Positions 8,991 through 21,419 of a DNA stretch of 64,000 bases are shown here, in pieces. Location: positions 9,920,001 through 9,984,000 of the forward strand of contig NZ_CP023699.1 of assembly GCF_008704495.1 (NCBI RefSeq), read 5' to 3'. Numbering within the stretch: position 1 is the first letter of the stretch; each line of letters begins with the position of its first letter. The DNA comes from Streptomyces kanamyceticus. Lineage in GTDB: Bacteria; Actinomycetota; Actinomycetes; Streptomycetales; Streptomycetaceae. A model generated the notes under the pieces. It saw only the letters and a list, made by a program, of their open reading frames with translations, was not told the origin of the DNA and searched no databases. Made by a program: the position numbers and the translations under genes.

Positions 8991-9995
8991 ATGCGGACCG
9001 ATGGGGAACCCCTACCGACGCGCAGAGTTGGTGAACTTAGGCTTTCGGCCCAGGGGTTGGGCTGTCTGAGCATGACGTCCTTCTACGCGCGGGCCGACCC
9101 CGCCGAGGCCCTCGCCACCGTGCGCCGAGCGATCGACCGTGGCGTCACCCTCCTGGACACGGCGGACGTCCAGGGCCTGGGCGAGGGAGAGCGGCTGCTC
9201 GGCAAGGCCGTCGCGGGACGGCGGGACCGCGTGCTCCTCTCCACCAAGGTGGGCCTCGAACGGGACCGGAACGGGGAGTTCCGTGGCGTACGCGGTGACC
9301 GGGCCTACATCCGGCAACGCTGCCACGGCTCCCTGCGACGCCTCGGTGTCGACCACCTCGACCTCTACGTCAAGCACTGGGCGGCCCCCGGTGAGCGGAT
9401 CGAAGAGGCGATCGAGGCGCTGGCGGAGCTCGTCGCCGAGGGAAAGGTGCGCCATGTGTGCCTCTCCGAGGTCTCGGCGGACACCATCCGCCGCGCCCAC
9501 GCGGTGCATCCCATCACCGCGGTGCAGAGCGAGTGGTCCTTGTGGAGCCGGGGCATCGAGGCGGAGGTGGTGCCGGTCTGCCGGGAGCTGGGCATCGGTG
9601 TCATCGCCTCGTCCCCGCTCGGACGCGGCTTCCTGACCGGACGGATCGGCTCGGTCGCCGATCTCGGCCCGGCGGCGGACTTCCGGCACGGGCTCCCACG
9701 GTTCAGCGAGTCCGGCCTCGGGCGCAACCAGGCTCTTGTGGCAGCCCTGAGGCCCCTGGCGGCGCGCCGCGACCTGACGCCGGCCCAGCTCGCCCTGGCC
9801 TGGCTGCACCACCAGGGCGACGACGTCGTACCCATCCCGAGCACCGCCCGCCGCGACCACCTGGCGGAGAACCTCGGCGCCGCCCGCGTCGACCTGACGG
9901 CCGACGAGCTGCGCGCCGTGACGGACGCGGTGCCGCCCACGGCCGTCCACGGCGAGCGGTACCCGCCGTTCCTGATGCGGCTCGTCGACAACTGA
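8991..9995 (+). CDS. Aldo/keto reductase with catalytic Tyr replaced by Gln (cvm1-like by context)
   Basis: The 334-residue protein has the AKR barrel pattern: DRGVTLLDTADVQGLGEGER, LLSTKVGLERD, DHLDLYVKHW, and VPIPSTARRDHLAENLGA for the cofactor phosphate. Comparison with the AKR tetrad (Asp, Tyr, Lys, His) shows Asp in DTAD, Lys in STK and His in VKHW, but the usual Tyr of the DTADxYG motif is Gln; codon CAG is clear in the DNA. The enzyme may be inactive as a reductase or use altered chemistry. cvm1 in S. clavuligerus encodes an aldo/keto reductase, so the family is expected in a clavam locus. Only 24 bases separate it from the nitroreductase. Confidence 0.9.
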   Translation: MRTDGEPLPTRRVGELRLSAQGLGCLSMTSFYARADPAEALATVRRAIDRGVTLLDTADVQGLGEGERLLGKAVAGRRDRVLLSTKVGLERDRNGEFRGVRGDRAYIRQRCHGSLRRLGVDHLDLYVKHWAAPGERIEEAIEALAELVAEGKVRHVCLSEVSADTIRRAHAVHPITAVQSEWSLWSRGIEAEVVPVCRELGIGVIASSPLGRGFLTGRIGSVADLGPAADFRHGLPRFSESGLGRNQALVAALRPLAARRDLTPAQLALAWLHHQGDDVVPIPSTARRDHLAENLGAARVDLTADELRAVTDAVPPTAVHGERYPPFLMRLVDN

Positions 9996-10011
9996 GACGA
10001 CTCTGACGACT

Positions 10012-10047
10012 GATCCAACCGATCGAACTGATCGAACTGATCCAACT
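10012..10047. repeat. Four tandem 9-bp units between AKR and flavoprotein genes
   Basis: Four nine-base units based on GATCSAACY run head to tail, the two central ones identical (GATCGAACT). The array fills most of the 79-base gap between the aldo/keto reductase stop and the GTG start of the next gene, just upstream of its ribosome binding site. It may affect the leader RNA or be a simple slippage product. Confidence 0.8.
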
Positions 10048-10074
10048 TCCGGCACTAGCAGAGGGACGAGAAGC

Positions 10075-11214
10075 GTGAAATTCCTGCAACTCGACCACGA
10101 CGTCTGTGGAAAGCTCCTTCCCGGCCTCGCCGACCGACTCGCCGACGTGCCCTTCGACGAGCTGGAGTCCCCGGCGAGTCCGGCCATCGCGCTGTTCAAG
10201 GAGTACGGCGGCACCAATCTCCTGATCCCCCGCGCATACGACGGGGTCGGCGCCTCCGCGCTGGACGCGGTGAGGGTGATCCGCGCCCTTGGCTCGCTCG
10301 CGCCCTCGCTGGCCGTGGCCACCGCCATGCACCACTTCTCGGTCGGCATGCTGTTCGCCGTGGGACCGCTCTACGAGAGCAGCACCAGTATCCGGGCGTC
10401 CGTGCTCGACGTGGTCGCGAAGAACCGGTCACTCATCGCCTCGGGGTACGCGGAAGGGCGCTCGGGCCACGGCATCCTCAGCCCGACCGTCGAGGCCCGC
10501 GAGACACCGGGCGGCTACCTCGTCAGCGGCTCCAAGAAGCCCTGCAGCCTGTCGCGTTCGATGGACCTGCTCACGGCGAGCGTCGCGCTGCGCGGGCCCG
10601 GGGGAGACGCCGAGATGGGTCTCCTGGTGCTGCCCGCCGATACGCCGGGCATCTCCGTGCACGAGTTCTGGTCGACGTTCCCGTTGGCCGCCGCGGAGAG
10701 TCACGAGGTCCGCCTCACCGATGTGTTCGCCGGGCCCGAGCACGTCCTGCGTGCGCCCGCGAACGCCGCCGAGGAGCTGGACAAGCTCAACGAGGCGGGT
10801 GTGATCTGGTTCCAGATGATCGTCGCCGCCTCGTACACGGGAGTGGCGAGCGCGCTGGTCGACCTCGTGCTGAGCCGACGGCGGGGATCGGCCGAAGAGC
10901 GCGCACGGCTGTGCCTCCTCATCGAATCGGCCGCGTCCTTGGTGGAGGGAATCGCCCGCCGGATCATGGCCGACGACCTCGGCAACGACTGCGCGGCGGC
11001 CTCCCTGTTCACCCGCTTCGCCGTGCAGGACATCATCACCAGGACCGTCGGCCAGGCGGTGGAGATGCTGGGCGGCATGGCCTTCATCACCTCACCGAGG
11101 ATCGCCTCACTGGCCGCCGCCGCACAGGCAGTCGTCTTCCATCCCCCGTCGCGGGCGAGCATGAGCGAGGCGATCGTCGACTACTACGCGGGCAAGCCCC
11201 TGTTCTTCGCCTAG
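10075..11214 (+). CDS. Acyl-CoA dehydrogenase-fold flavoprotein
   Basis: This 379-residue protein has the acyl-CoA dehydrogenase architecture: N-terminal helical domain (ALFKEYGGTNLLIPRAYDGVG), a middle beta domain (GYLVSGSKKPCSLS, MGLLVLPADTPG), and a C-terminal helical domain ending in a flavin-contacting QAVEMLGGMAFITSPRIA segment. The GTG start has GAGGGACGAG upstream. Some members of this fold are FMN-dependent monooxygenases served by a separate flavin reductase. Such a reductase is encoded at 19285 in this cluster, and in S. clavuligerus clavam synthesis involves a flavin-dependent oxygenase (cvm5) that has no other counterpart here. A substitute oxygenase role is therefore a hypothesis; a true dehydrogenase is the alternative. 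Confidence 0.85.
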   Translation: MKFLQLDHDVCGKLLPGLADRLADVPFDELESPASPAIALFKEYGGTNLLIPRAYDGVGASALDAVRVIRALGSLAPSLAVATAMHHFSVGMLFAVGPLYESSTSIRASVLDVVAKNRSLIASGYAEGRSGHGILSPTVEARETPGGYLVSGSKKPCSLSRSMDLLTASVALRGPGGDAEMGLLVLPADTPGISVHEFWSTFPLAAAESHEVRLTDVFAGPEHVLRAPANAAEELDKLNEAGVIWFQMIVAASYTGVASALVDLVLSRRRGSAEERARLCLLIESAASLVEGIARRIMADDLGNDCAAASLFTRFAVQDIITRTVGQAVEMLGGMAFITSPRIASLAAAAQAVVFHPPSRASMSEAIVDYYAGKPLFFA

Positions 11215-11228
11215 CGGCCGAACGACTG

Positions 11229-11256
11229 GGGGGGCCGCCCGAACCGGCGGCCCCCC
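11229..11256. terminator. Bidirectional hairpin between convergent flavoprotein and cas genes
   Basis: An 11-bp perfect stem of GGGGGGCCGCC and its complement encloses a six-base loop. It lies between two converging stop codons and probably ends both transcripts. There is no U-run, as is common in Streptomyces. Confidence 0.82.
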
Positions 11257-11272
11257 AAGCATGTGCGTGGCA

Positions 11273-13220
<1,948 letters not shown>

Positions 13221-13264
13221 GGCCGGGGCCCCTCCCTTCCTGGTCGGGTACGTACGTGGTGTGG

Positions 13265-14821
13265 TCATCGCGGAACGGGACGGGCGGCGGCGCCGGACAG
13301 CCGGGCGGTGGCGGGCTCGACCCCCGCGCCGAGCACGGCGTCGACCACCGAGTCGATCGCCACGTCGTCCGGATGCCGTCCGCCGACCACGACTTGATCG
13401 AAGACCTCCCGGACCACCAGGCGCTTGGCCTCGCGCACGCGCTCCCGAGGGGCACCGGCGTCCACCAGGAGCCGGGAGAAGGACGCGCTGGTGCCCGATC
13501 CCTCGTGCACGCCGAGCTTGGGGCGGACGACGACCTCGTGCGGCAGGACGTCGCTCATGGCGGCGCGCAGCACCCACTTGTCCTGCCCGTGACGGCGCTT
13601 GAGCCCTGCCTCGAGGGACACCAGGACGTCGAGGACGTCGCGGTCCCAGTAGGGGTGGGTCGTCCAGTGGCCGCCCACCGCGGAGAGCGTCGGCGACATC
13701 TCGTTGAGGCCGTCGAAGGTATCCATGTCGTGGCAGACGGCCGTGTCGAGGCGCGGCAGCCGGTTCTCCCGGTGCATGCCGCCGAGCGGGATGTCGGCCC
13801 CGTAGCCGGTGAGGACGCGCCGCCCCGGGCCGCCGATGCGCAGGTACAGGGCGGTCAGCGGCAGCAGGTATTCGACGATGTCCGGGTCGAGGCATTCGGC
13901 GGCCCAGACGGTGTGCGGAAGCCACCGCAGAAGTTCGGCGATCGGGACGGTGATCTCCCGGTGCGCGGAGCCGATGTGCCGGGCCACGACGCGCGCCTGC
14001 GGGAACTCGTCGGCCGCGTCGGTGCCCATCGACACGGTGTCGATGGGCTTGGCCGACCGCCGGGCGGCCAGCGCCGCGACGGCCGAGGAGTCGATGCCTC
14101 CCGAGAGCACCACCAGGGGCGTGCTCCCTCCCGCGCGGGTCCGCACCGCGCGCTCCACCGCCCTGCGCACGGTGTCGGTCGCCTCCTCCTCCGGCAGGAT
14201 CCGGCGGGCGAGCGGCGGCGCCCACGTGCGGTGCGGGACGCACTTCCCGGTGGCCACCTCGATGTCGAGGACCGTGCCCGCCGGAACCTGGTGGGTGCCG
14301 GTCTTTCGGCGTACCGGGCGGGCGGGGACGGGACGCCCCGGCGGGGCGTCCCGCAGCGCTTTGGCCTCCGTCGCCGCGAGGACGCGCCCCGGGGCGACGC
14401 GGACGTACAGCGGCACCGAGCCGACGTGGTCCGTGGCGAGCAGGGCCCGCCCGGACTCCGTCACCAGGGCGGCGAACCGTCCGTTCAGGAGCCGGAAGAC
14501 GTGGAGGTCGTAGACGTCGAAGAGGGCGCTGACGAGAGCGGCGTCGGTGCCCGGCAGCGCGCGCCCCGGCGGCAGCAGCCGGTGCAACGCGTCCCGGTTG
14601 TACAGCTCTCCGGCGAAGACCAGCGTCCTGCCCCGGGCACGGGCGCAGGCCTCGTCCGGCGCTCCGGAGTGCAGGAGTACGGCGTGCAGGGTCAGGTCGG
14701 CCGCGCGTTCCTGCCACGTCGCCCGCGAGCCGCGTGCCGCGAAGACCGGTTCGGTCAAGTGCCCGCCGTCCTGGCGGAGTTCGGTGCGGAAGCCGATGGC
14801 GGCGGGGGAGTTCGGTGTCAT
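13265..14821 (-). CDS. bls: Beta-lactam synthetase
   Basis: BLS uses ATP to adenylate carboxyethylarginine and closes the beta-lactam ring. The 518-residue protein resembles class B asparagine synthetases. The N-terminal glutaminase-like domain has no Cys2 after the start Met, as in known BLS, so it cannot hydrolyse glutamine. The PP-loop SGGIDSS binds ATP. The catalytic Tyr (LTGYGADIPLGG), Glu (DGLNEMSP) and Lys (RPKLGVHEGSG) positions of BLS are all present. The segments around them are nearly identical to S. clavuligerus BLS. It starts five bases after the ceaS stop and is followed directly by pah. Confidence 0.96.
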   Translation of the reverse strand: MTPNSPAAIGFRTELRQDGGHLTEPVFAARGSRATWQERAADLTLHAVLLHSGAPDEACARARGRTLVFAGELYNRDALHRLLPPGRALPGTDAALVSALFDVYDLHVFRLLNGRFAALVTESGRALLATDHVGSVPLYVRVAPGRVLAATEAKALRDAPPGRPVPARPVRRKTGTHQVPAGTVLDIEVATGKCVPHRTWAPPLARRILPEEEATDTVRRAVERAVRTRAGGSTPLVVLSGGIDSSAVAALAARRSAKPIDTVSMGTDAADEFPQARVVARHIGSAHREITVPIAELLRWLPHTVWAAECLDPDIVEYLLPLTALYLRIGGPGRRVLTGYGADIPLGGMHRENRLPRLDTAVCHDMDTFDGLNEMSPTLSAVGGHWTTHPYWDRDVLDVLVSLEAGLKRRHGQDKWVLRAAMSDVLPHEVVVRPKLGVHEGSGTSASFSRLLVDAGAPRERVREAKRLVVREVFDQVVVGGRHPDDVAIDSVVDAVLGAGVEPATARLSGAAARPVPR

Positions 14822-14826
14822 CGGCT

Positions 14827-16893
<2,067 letters not shown>

Positions 16894-19107
16894 GTGACGC
16901 GGGGCGACGAGGCGGTTCGGACGCGCCGCGCGCCAGCCCCGCGCCACGCGCGGCAGTCCCGCGCCACCCAGAGAGGACCGGATGCCGTAGTGAAGCCGAC
17001 GAGCCTGGAACCCCGTGCCGATGTGCCCGAGCCGACAGGACCGCCGCCGATCGGCGCCCTCGGTTCGCTGTCCGTGCGCGGCGAAGGCCGCCCGCTGGAG
17101 CTGGGGCCGCCGCGCCAGCGCGCGGTCCTCGCCCTGCTGCTGATCGGCGCGGGCGGCGTGGTGTCGGTCGACTCGATCGTCTCCCGGATCTGGGGAGACG
17201 CCCCGCCCGCGACCGCCAACGCGACCCTGCAGTCGTACGTCTCGCGACTGCGCAAGCTCCTCGCCGACTGTGTCCTGCCCGACGGGTCGAGGCCCCGACT
17301 GCACTACCAGCAACCGGGGTACGCGCTGGTCATCGATCCCGAACACGTCGACGTCCACCGTTTCGAGGGAGCCGTGCGGGCAGGCAGCCGACTGGCCCAG
17401 AAGGGAAGCGTCGACGAGGCTCACGCCGTGCTGAGCGCCGCCCTGGACACCTGGGCCGGAGCGCCCTACGAGGAGCTGAGCGCATACGACTTCGCCGTGC
17501 AGGAGGCCGCCCGGCTCGAACAACTGCGGCTCAGCGCCGTGGAGTCGTGGGCCCAGTGCGCGCTGCGCCTCGGCCGCGAGGAGAACGTGCTGCACCCCCT
17601 GGCCATCGAGGCGAAGCGCAACCCCCTGCGCGAGCGGCTCACCGGCCTGTACATGCACGCCCAGTACCGGCTCGGCCGCCAAGCGGACGCCCTGCGGACG
17701 TACGAGGAGACCCGCCATGCCCTCGCCGAGGAGATCGGCGCGGACCCCGGCAGGGAACTGGCGGCGCTGCACGCGGCGATCCTGCGGCAGGACTGTTCCC
17801 TGGAGCGCGCGCCCGAGGTCGCCGTCCGGGGCGCGCGGGACGACACGCGCTGCGGCCCCGCCCCGGCCGTCGAAGAGCCGCCCCACCCGACGCCCGCCGT
17901 CGAGTCCGGGCGGATCACCATCCCCGCGCCACGGTCCCACACCGGGCGCCACCGCGACGCGGGCGCGCGGCGGCGGGCGGCAGGCGCCCCACCGGTGTTC
18001 GTCGGGCGCGACGACGAGTTGCGGGCCCTCGTCGACTCCGCGACGGGCGCGTTCCACACGTCAGGCCGGGTGGCGTTCCTGGTCGGCGAGGCCGGAATCG
18101 GCAAGACACGGCTGGTGTCCGAGCTGGCGCGGACGGTCCCGGAGGGCGTGCACACCGTCTGGGCGTCCTGTTCGGAGAGTGAGGACAAGCCGGACTACTG
18201 GCCGTGGACGACGCTCCTGCGCAGGCTGACCGCGCTCTGGCCCGACCGCGTGCGCCGATTACCCGACTGGGTGCGGCAGGGCCTCGCGCACCTGCTGCCC
18301 GAAATCTGCTCGGACGGTTGCGAGCCGCCGTTCCCCGGACCGAGCGCGCGGCCGGTGACGACGCCGCTCTCCAGGGACGCCCGCTTCACGCTGCACGACG
18401 CGGTGTGCCAGGCGCTGCTGCGCACCGTCCGCGAGCCGACGGTCCTGGTCGTGGAGGACGTGGACCGGGCCGACGCGCCGTCGCTCGCCCTGCTGCGGCT
18501 GTTCGTGGAGCAGCTGCGGAGCGTCCCGATCCTCCTCGTGGTCACCACCCGCACCTTCCAACTGGCCCACGACGCCGAGTTGCGGCGGGCCGCGGCCGTG
18601 ATCCTCCAGTCACTGGACGCGCGCCGGATCCTGCTCAAGCCCCTTGACCTCGCGGCCACCGAGGCGCTCGCGTGCGGGACCCTGGGGGAGAGCCCGGAAC
18701 CACGCCTCCTGGAAAGGCTCCACCTGCGTACCGCGGGCAACCCCTTCTTCCTCGGCTACCTGCTGCACGCCGGGCAGCAGGGACTCGCCGTGGACCCGGA
18801 CGCCGTGATCCCCCACGAACTGGCCGGGGTCGTACTGGAACGCCTGTCGGGCCTGCCGCCCGGGATCCGCCGTCTCCTCGAACTGTGCGCCGTCATGGAG
18901 GACGGCTGCGAACAACGCGTCGTCGAGGCGATGCTGCGGCACGAAGGCATCTCCGCGGACACGGTTCCCTTGGCCCTGCACGGCGGGCTGCTGGCGCCCG
19001 ACCCCGTCGGCCACGACCGCCTGCGGTTCGTCCACCCGCTGGTGCGCGAGGCGGTCCGGCATGCCCTGGAGAACACCCGTACGACATCGCCCGCCGGGGC
19101 GGCATGA
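16894..19107 (+). CDS. SARP-type regulator with AAA/NB-ARC-like ATPase domain (cvm7-like by context)
   Basis: The 737-residue protein has an OmpR-like winged helix (PRQRAVLALLLIGAGGVVSVD, TLQSYVSRLRKLLAD) and a bacterial transcriptional activation domain (VDVHRFEGAV, LRERLTGLYMHAQYRLGRQADALR). An ATPase region follows, with Walker A GEAGIGKT and Walker B VLVVEDVDRAD. It ends just after the ATPase region, without the long TPR tail of larger homologues. A TTA leucine codon at 18259-18261 should make its translation depend on the bldA tRNA. The GTG at 16990 is an alternative start nearer the conserved domain. Divergence from ceaS and the SARP family make it the likely pathway activator; cvm7 in S. 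clavuligerus is a related regulator. Confidence 0.9.
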   Translation: MTRGDEAVRTRRAPAPRHARQSRATQRGPDAVVKPTSLEPRADVPEPTGPPPIGALGSLSVRGEGRPLELGPPRQRAVLALLLIGAGGVVSVDSIVSRIWGDAPPATANATLQSYVSRLRKLLADCVLPDGSRPRLHYQQPGYALVIDPEHVDVHRFEGAVRAGSRLAQKGSVDEAHAVLSAALDTWAGAPYEELSAYDFAVQEAARLEQLRLSAVESWAQCALRLGREENVLHPLAIEAKRNPLRERLTGLYMHAQYRLGRQADALRTYEETRHALAEEIGADPGRELAALHAAILRQDCSLERAPEVAVRGARDDTRCGPAPAVEEPPHPTPAVESGRITIPAPRSHTGRHRDAGARRRAAGAPPVFVGRDDELRALVDSATGAFHTSGRVAFLVGEAGIGKTRLVSELARTVPEGVHTVWASCSESEDKPDYWPWTTLLRRLTALWPDRVRRLPDWVRQGLAHLLPEICSDGCEPPFPGPSARPVTTPLSRDARFTLHDAVCQALLRTVREPTVLVVEDVDRADAPSLALLRLFVEQLRSVPILLVVTTRTFQLAHDAELRRAAAVILQSLDARRILLKPLDLAATEALACGTLGESPEPRLLERLHLRTAGNPFFLGYLLHAGQQGLAVDPDAVIPHELAGVVLERLSGLPPGIRRLLELCAVMEDGCEQRVVEAMLRHEGISADTVPLALHGGLLAPDPVGHDRLRFVHPLVREAVRHALENTRTTSPAGAA

Positions 19108-19265
19108 GCGCGGCGTCCCCCGTTCAAGGGAGTTCAAGCGAACGACGCAGCGGTCGGCAAGCCGGGTGTGCCACGGTGGCCTGGCAGGCGCCGGTCCGCC
19201 CGGCAAAGGCCATCAGGAACGGAGAGGTCACCTTGGAAGTCAACCTCGGCGTCCGCCCGTACTGA
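19104..19265 (+). CDS. Small ORF coupled to the SARP gene
   Basis: The ATG overlaps the SARP stop as ATGA and opens 53 residues ending in NGEVTLEVNLGVRPY. A second possible start, TTG at about 19233, is preceded by GGAGAGG and would give only a ten-residue peptide. No family is recognised. It could be a leader peptide, a relic of a larger gene such as a lost oxygenase, or chance. The short length and arginine-rich middle keep confidence low. Confidence 0.3.
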   Translation: MSAASPVQGSSSERRSGRQAGCATVAWQAPVRPAKAIRNGEVTLEVNLGVRPY

Positions 19266-19284
19266 CCGCAGGATCGGTGACGCC

Positions 19285-19848
19285 ATGACGGACGGCCTCC
19301 CTTCCGAGGGATCACAGGACAGCCCCGGGTGCGGCTGCGCGCACCACGGGCCCGCGGCGGACTTCCGTACGGTACTGGGGCGTTGCCCCACCGGAGTCGC
19401 CCTGATCACCGCGCCCGCGCCATGGCCGGGGGCGGATCCGCTCGGCATGGTCGTCGGCACCTTCACCTCGGTGTCCCTCGACCCGCCCCTGGTGGGTTTC
19501 CTGCCCGCGCGCACCTCGACGACCTGGCCGCTGATCCGGTCCGCGGGCCGGTTCTGCGTCAATGTGCTCAGCGCGGGACAGCGCGGCGTGTGCGAGGCGT
19601 TCGTCGCGAAATCGCCCAGCCGCTGGGACCTTCCCCACCACCGGTCGCCCTCGGGCTGCCCCCTCCTGCCCGACGCCGTCGCCTGGGTCGACTGCGTGCC
19701 GCACACGCAGTCCGACGCGGGCGACCACTGGTTCGTCACGGGCTCGGTGCGCGCGCTCGGCACCGGGCACCAGGGCCCGCCACTGGTCTTCCTGGGCGGC
19801 CACTACGGCACGTACGCGCCACGACCCCGTCTTTCGGCCACCTTCTGA
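19285..19848 (+). CDS. Flavin reductase domain protein (cvm3-like by context)
   Basis: The 187-residue protein has the flavin reductase fold: FRTVLGRCPTGVALITA, VGTFTSVSLDPPLVGFLPAR, FCVNVLSAGQRGVCEAF, and a C-terminal GGHYGTYAP segment. Such enzymes reduce free FMN or FAD with NAD(P)H and pass it to a partner monooxygenase. A cysteine-rich N-terminal stretch (GCGCAHH) is unusual. ATG 19285 was chosen because the fold begins soon after; the upstream open frame is arginine-rich. In S. clavuligerus cvm3 encodes a flavin reductase. The partner here may be the acyl-CoA-dehydrogenase-fold protein at 10075. Confidence 0.88.
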   Translation: MTDGLPSEGSQDSPGCGCAHHGPAADFRTVLGRCPTGVALITAPAPWPGADPLGMVVGTFTSVSLDPPLVGFLPARTSTTWPLIRSAGRFCVNVLSAGQRGVCEAFVAKSPSRWDLPHHRSPSGCPLLPDAVAWVDCVPHTQSDAGDHWFVTGSVRALGTGHQGPPLVFLGGHYGTYAPRPRLSATF

Positions 19849-20025
19849 CACCCCGTCCCGGCCGCTCCCGCAGTGACGCGCGGCGGCCGGAATGACACCT
19901 GTCCCCAGAGCCCGGTGAACCGTCCTGCCGTCCGCCCCGTAGAGGTCATGCGTGGAGGCAATGGACGGCCGGACCGCCCGAACGGGCGCGGTGCAGGCCG
20001 CAGTTGACATGGGGGAGGGCTACAC

Positions 20026-20820
20026 ATGGGGGATACAGTCATGGGCCGGGCGGTCGCCGCGGAGGGCGAGGACCGGCGCCGCCACATCGTGATCAGCGCC
20101 CGGCGGGCGGGATCCGTCGACGTCACCGCGATCGCCGCCGACCTCGGGGTGTCCAAGGAGACGGTGCGGCGGGACCTGAGCACACTGGAGCGGCGCGGCC
20201 TGGTGCGGCGCACGCACGGGGGCGCGTACCCGGTGGAGAGCACGCGTTTCGAGACACCACTGGCGTTCCGCACCGGGATGCACGCCGCGGAGAAGGCACG
20301 GATCGCCGCGGCCGCGGCGGAACTCCTGCGGGATGCCGAGACGGTCTTCATCGACGAGGGCTACACCCCGCAGCTGATCGCCGAGGCGCTGCCCGACGAC
20401 CGCCCGCTGATCGTGATCACCGCGTCGCTCGCCGCCGCCCAAGTGCTCGCGACCCGGCCCCGGTGCACCGTTCTGCTGCTCGGCGGCCGGGTGCGGGGCC
20501 GCACGATGGCGACCGTCGACCGCTGGGCGGCGCAGATGCTCTCCGAGTTCGTCATCGACCTGGCGTACGTGGGCGCCAACGGCATCTCCCGCGAGCACGG
20601 CCTGACCACCCCCGACCCGACGGTCAGCGAGGTCAAGCGGCAGGCCATGCGCTCCTCGCGCCGACGGGTCTTCTCCGGGGAGTACTCCAAGTTCGGCGCG
20701 GTGAGCTTCTGCCGGTTCGCCGACGCGCGCGCCTTCGACACGATCGTCACCGACACTCGCCTCCCGCAGCGCGAGGCCCGCCGGTACGCGCTGCTCGGAC
20801 CCGAGGTGCTGCGGGTGTGA
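20026..20820 (+). CDS. DeoR/GlpR-family transcriptional regulator
   Basis: The 264-residue protein has an N-terminal DeoR helix-turn-helix (RRRHIVISARRAGSVDVTAI, LGVSKETVRRDLSTLERRGL, VRRTHGGAY) and a C-terminal sugar-phosphate-sensing domain (ETVFIDEGYTPQLIAEAL, IVITASLAAAQVLA, YVGANGISREHGLTTPD, VFSGEYSKFG). DeoR proteins usually repress sugar catabolic genes and release DNA on binding a phosphorylated sugar. No sugar gene is adjacent, so the target may lie elsewhere or may be the neighbouring biosynthetic genes. ATG 20041 is an alternative start. Confidence 0.9.
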   Translation: MGDTVMGRAVAAEGEDRRRHIVISARRAGSVDVTAIAADLGVSKETVRRDLSTLERRGLVRRTHGGAYPVESTRFETPLAFRTGMHAAEKARIAAAAAELLRDAETVFIDEGYTPQLIAEALPDDRPLIVITASLAAAQVLATRPRCTVLLLGGRVRGRTMATVDRWAAQMLSEFVIDLAYVGANGISREHGLTTPDPTVSEVKRQAMRSSRRRVFSGEYSKFGAVSFCRFADARAFDTIVTDTRLPQREARRYALLGPEVLRV

Positions 20821-20858
20821 CGGTGGCGCTCCGCCAACCGGGCCAGGCAGGAGAGACC

Positions 20859-21391
20859 ATGGACGATCCCGGCGCCCCGGCGGCCCGGAGCGCGGCAGCG
20901 CCCCCTGCCCGGGGCCGTGGCCTTCCCGCTCAGTCGGGCGTCATCGGCATCGCACTCGGCGCCGTGCTGACGGCCATGCTCGCGGACGGTTCGTGGCAGT
21001 GGTTCGCCACCTACGTAGGGGTGACGCTCCTCGCGGTGCTCTTCTCGCTCTACCGGCTGCCGACGTGGGCGCCGGGCCTGCGCGCCGCGTACGTGGGCAA
21101 CCTCGCGGGGGTACGCGCTGGTCGTGGCTGTTCCCGATGCCGGGCACCCGTGCCGAGTGTGCCGAACTGGGCGCCTACGAGAGCATCCGCACGGAGGCGG
21201 CACTGTCGAATCTGGCAGGCCGGGACGGCGCAGCCCTGGCGCGGGCGCAGGAGATCCAGAGCCACGTCGCCGTCGCCGACTGCCTGTCGGCGACCACGAC
21301 CGTGTGGCTGCCGGTGTACGCGGCGGGGATCGCCGTGCTGGTGGGGCTCGGCGCCTGGTCCGTGGACCGCCTGCGGGGGAGCGGTGACTGA
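20859..21391 (+). pseudogene. Small membrane protein with one-base frameshift
   Basis: The first half starts MDDPGAPA after a GGCAGGAGAG site and has a hydrophobic stretch (QWFATYVGVTLLAVLFSLYRL). The frame then runs into unlikely sequence. The sensible continuation, RWSWLFPMPGTRAECAELG to a second membrane segment VWLPVYAAGIAVLVGLGAW, lies in the next frame. One added G in the five-base G run at 21107-21111 joins them into a 177-residue membrane protein. No family is recognised. It lies between the DeoR gene and the convergent PKS gene. Confidence 0.65.
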
Positions 21392-21419
21392 CCGGGCCGC
21401 CGTCGCCCGTTGTCTCAAC

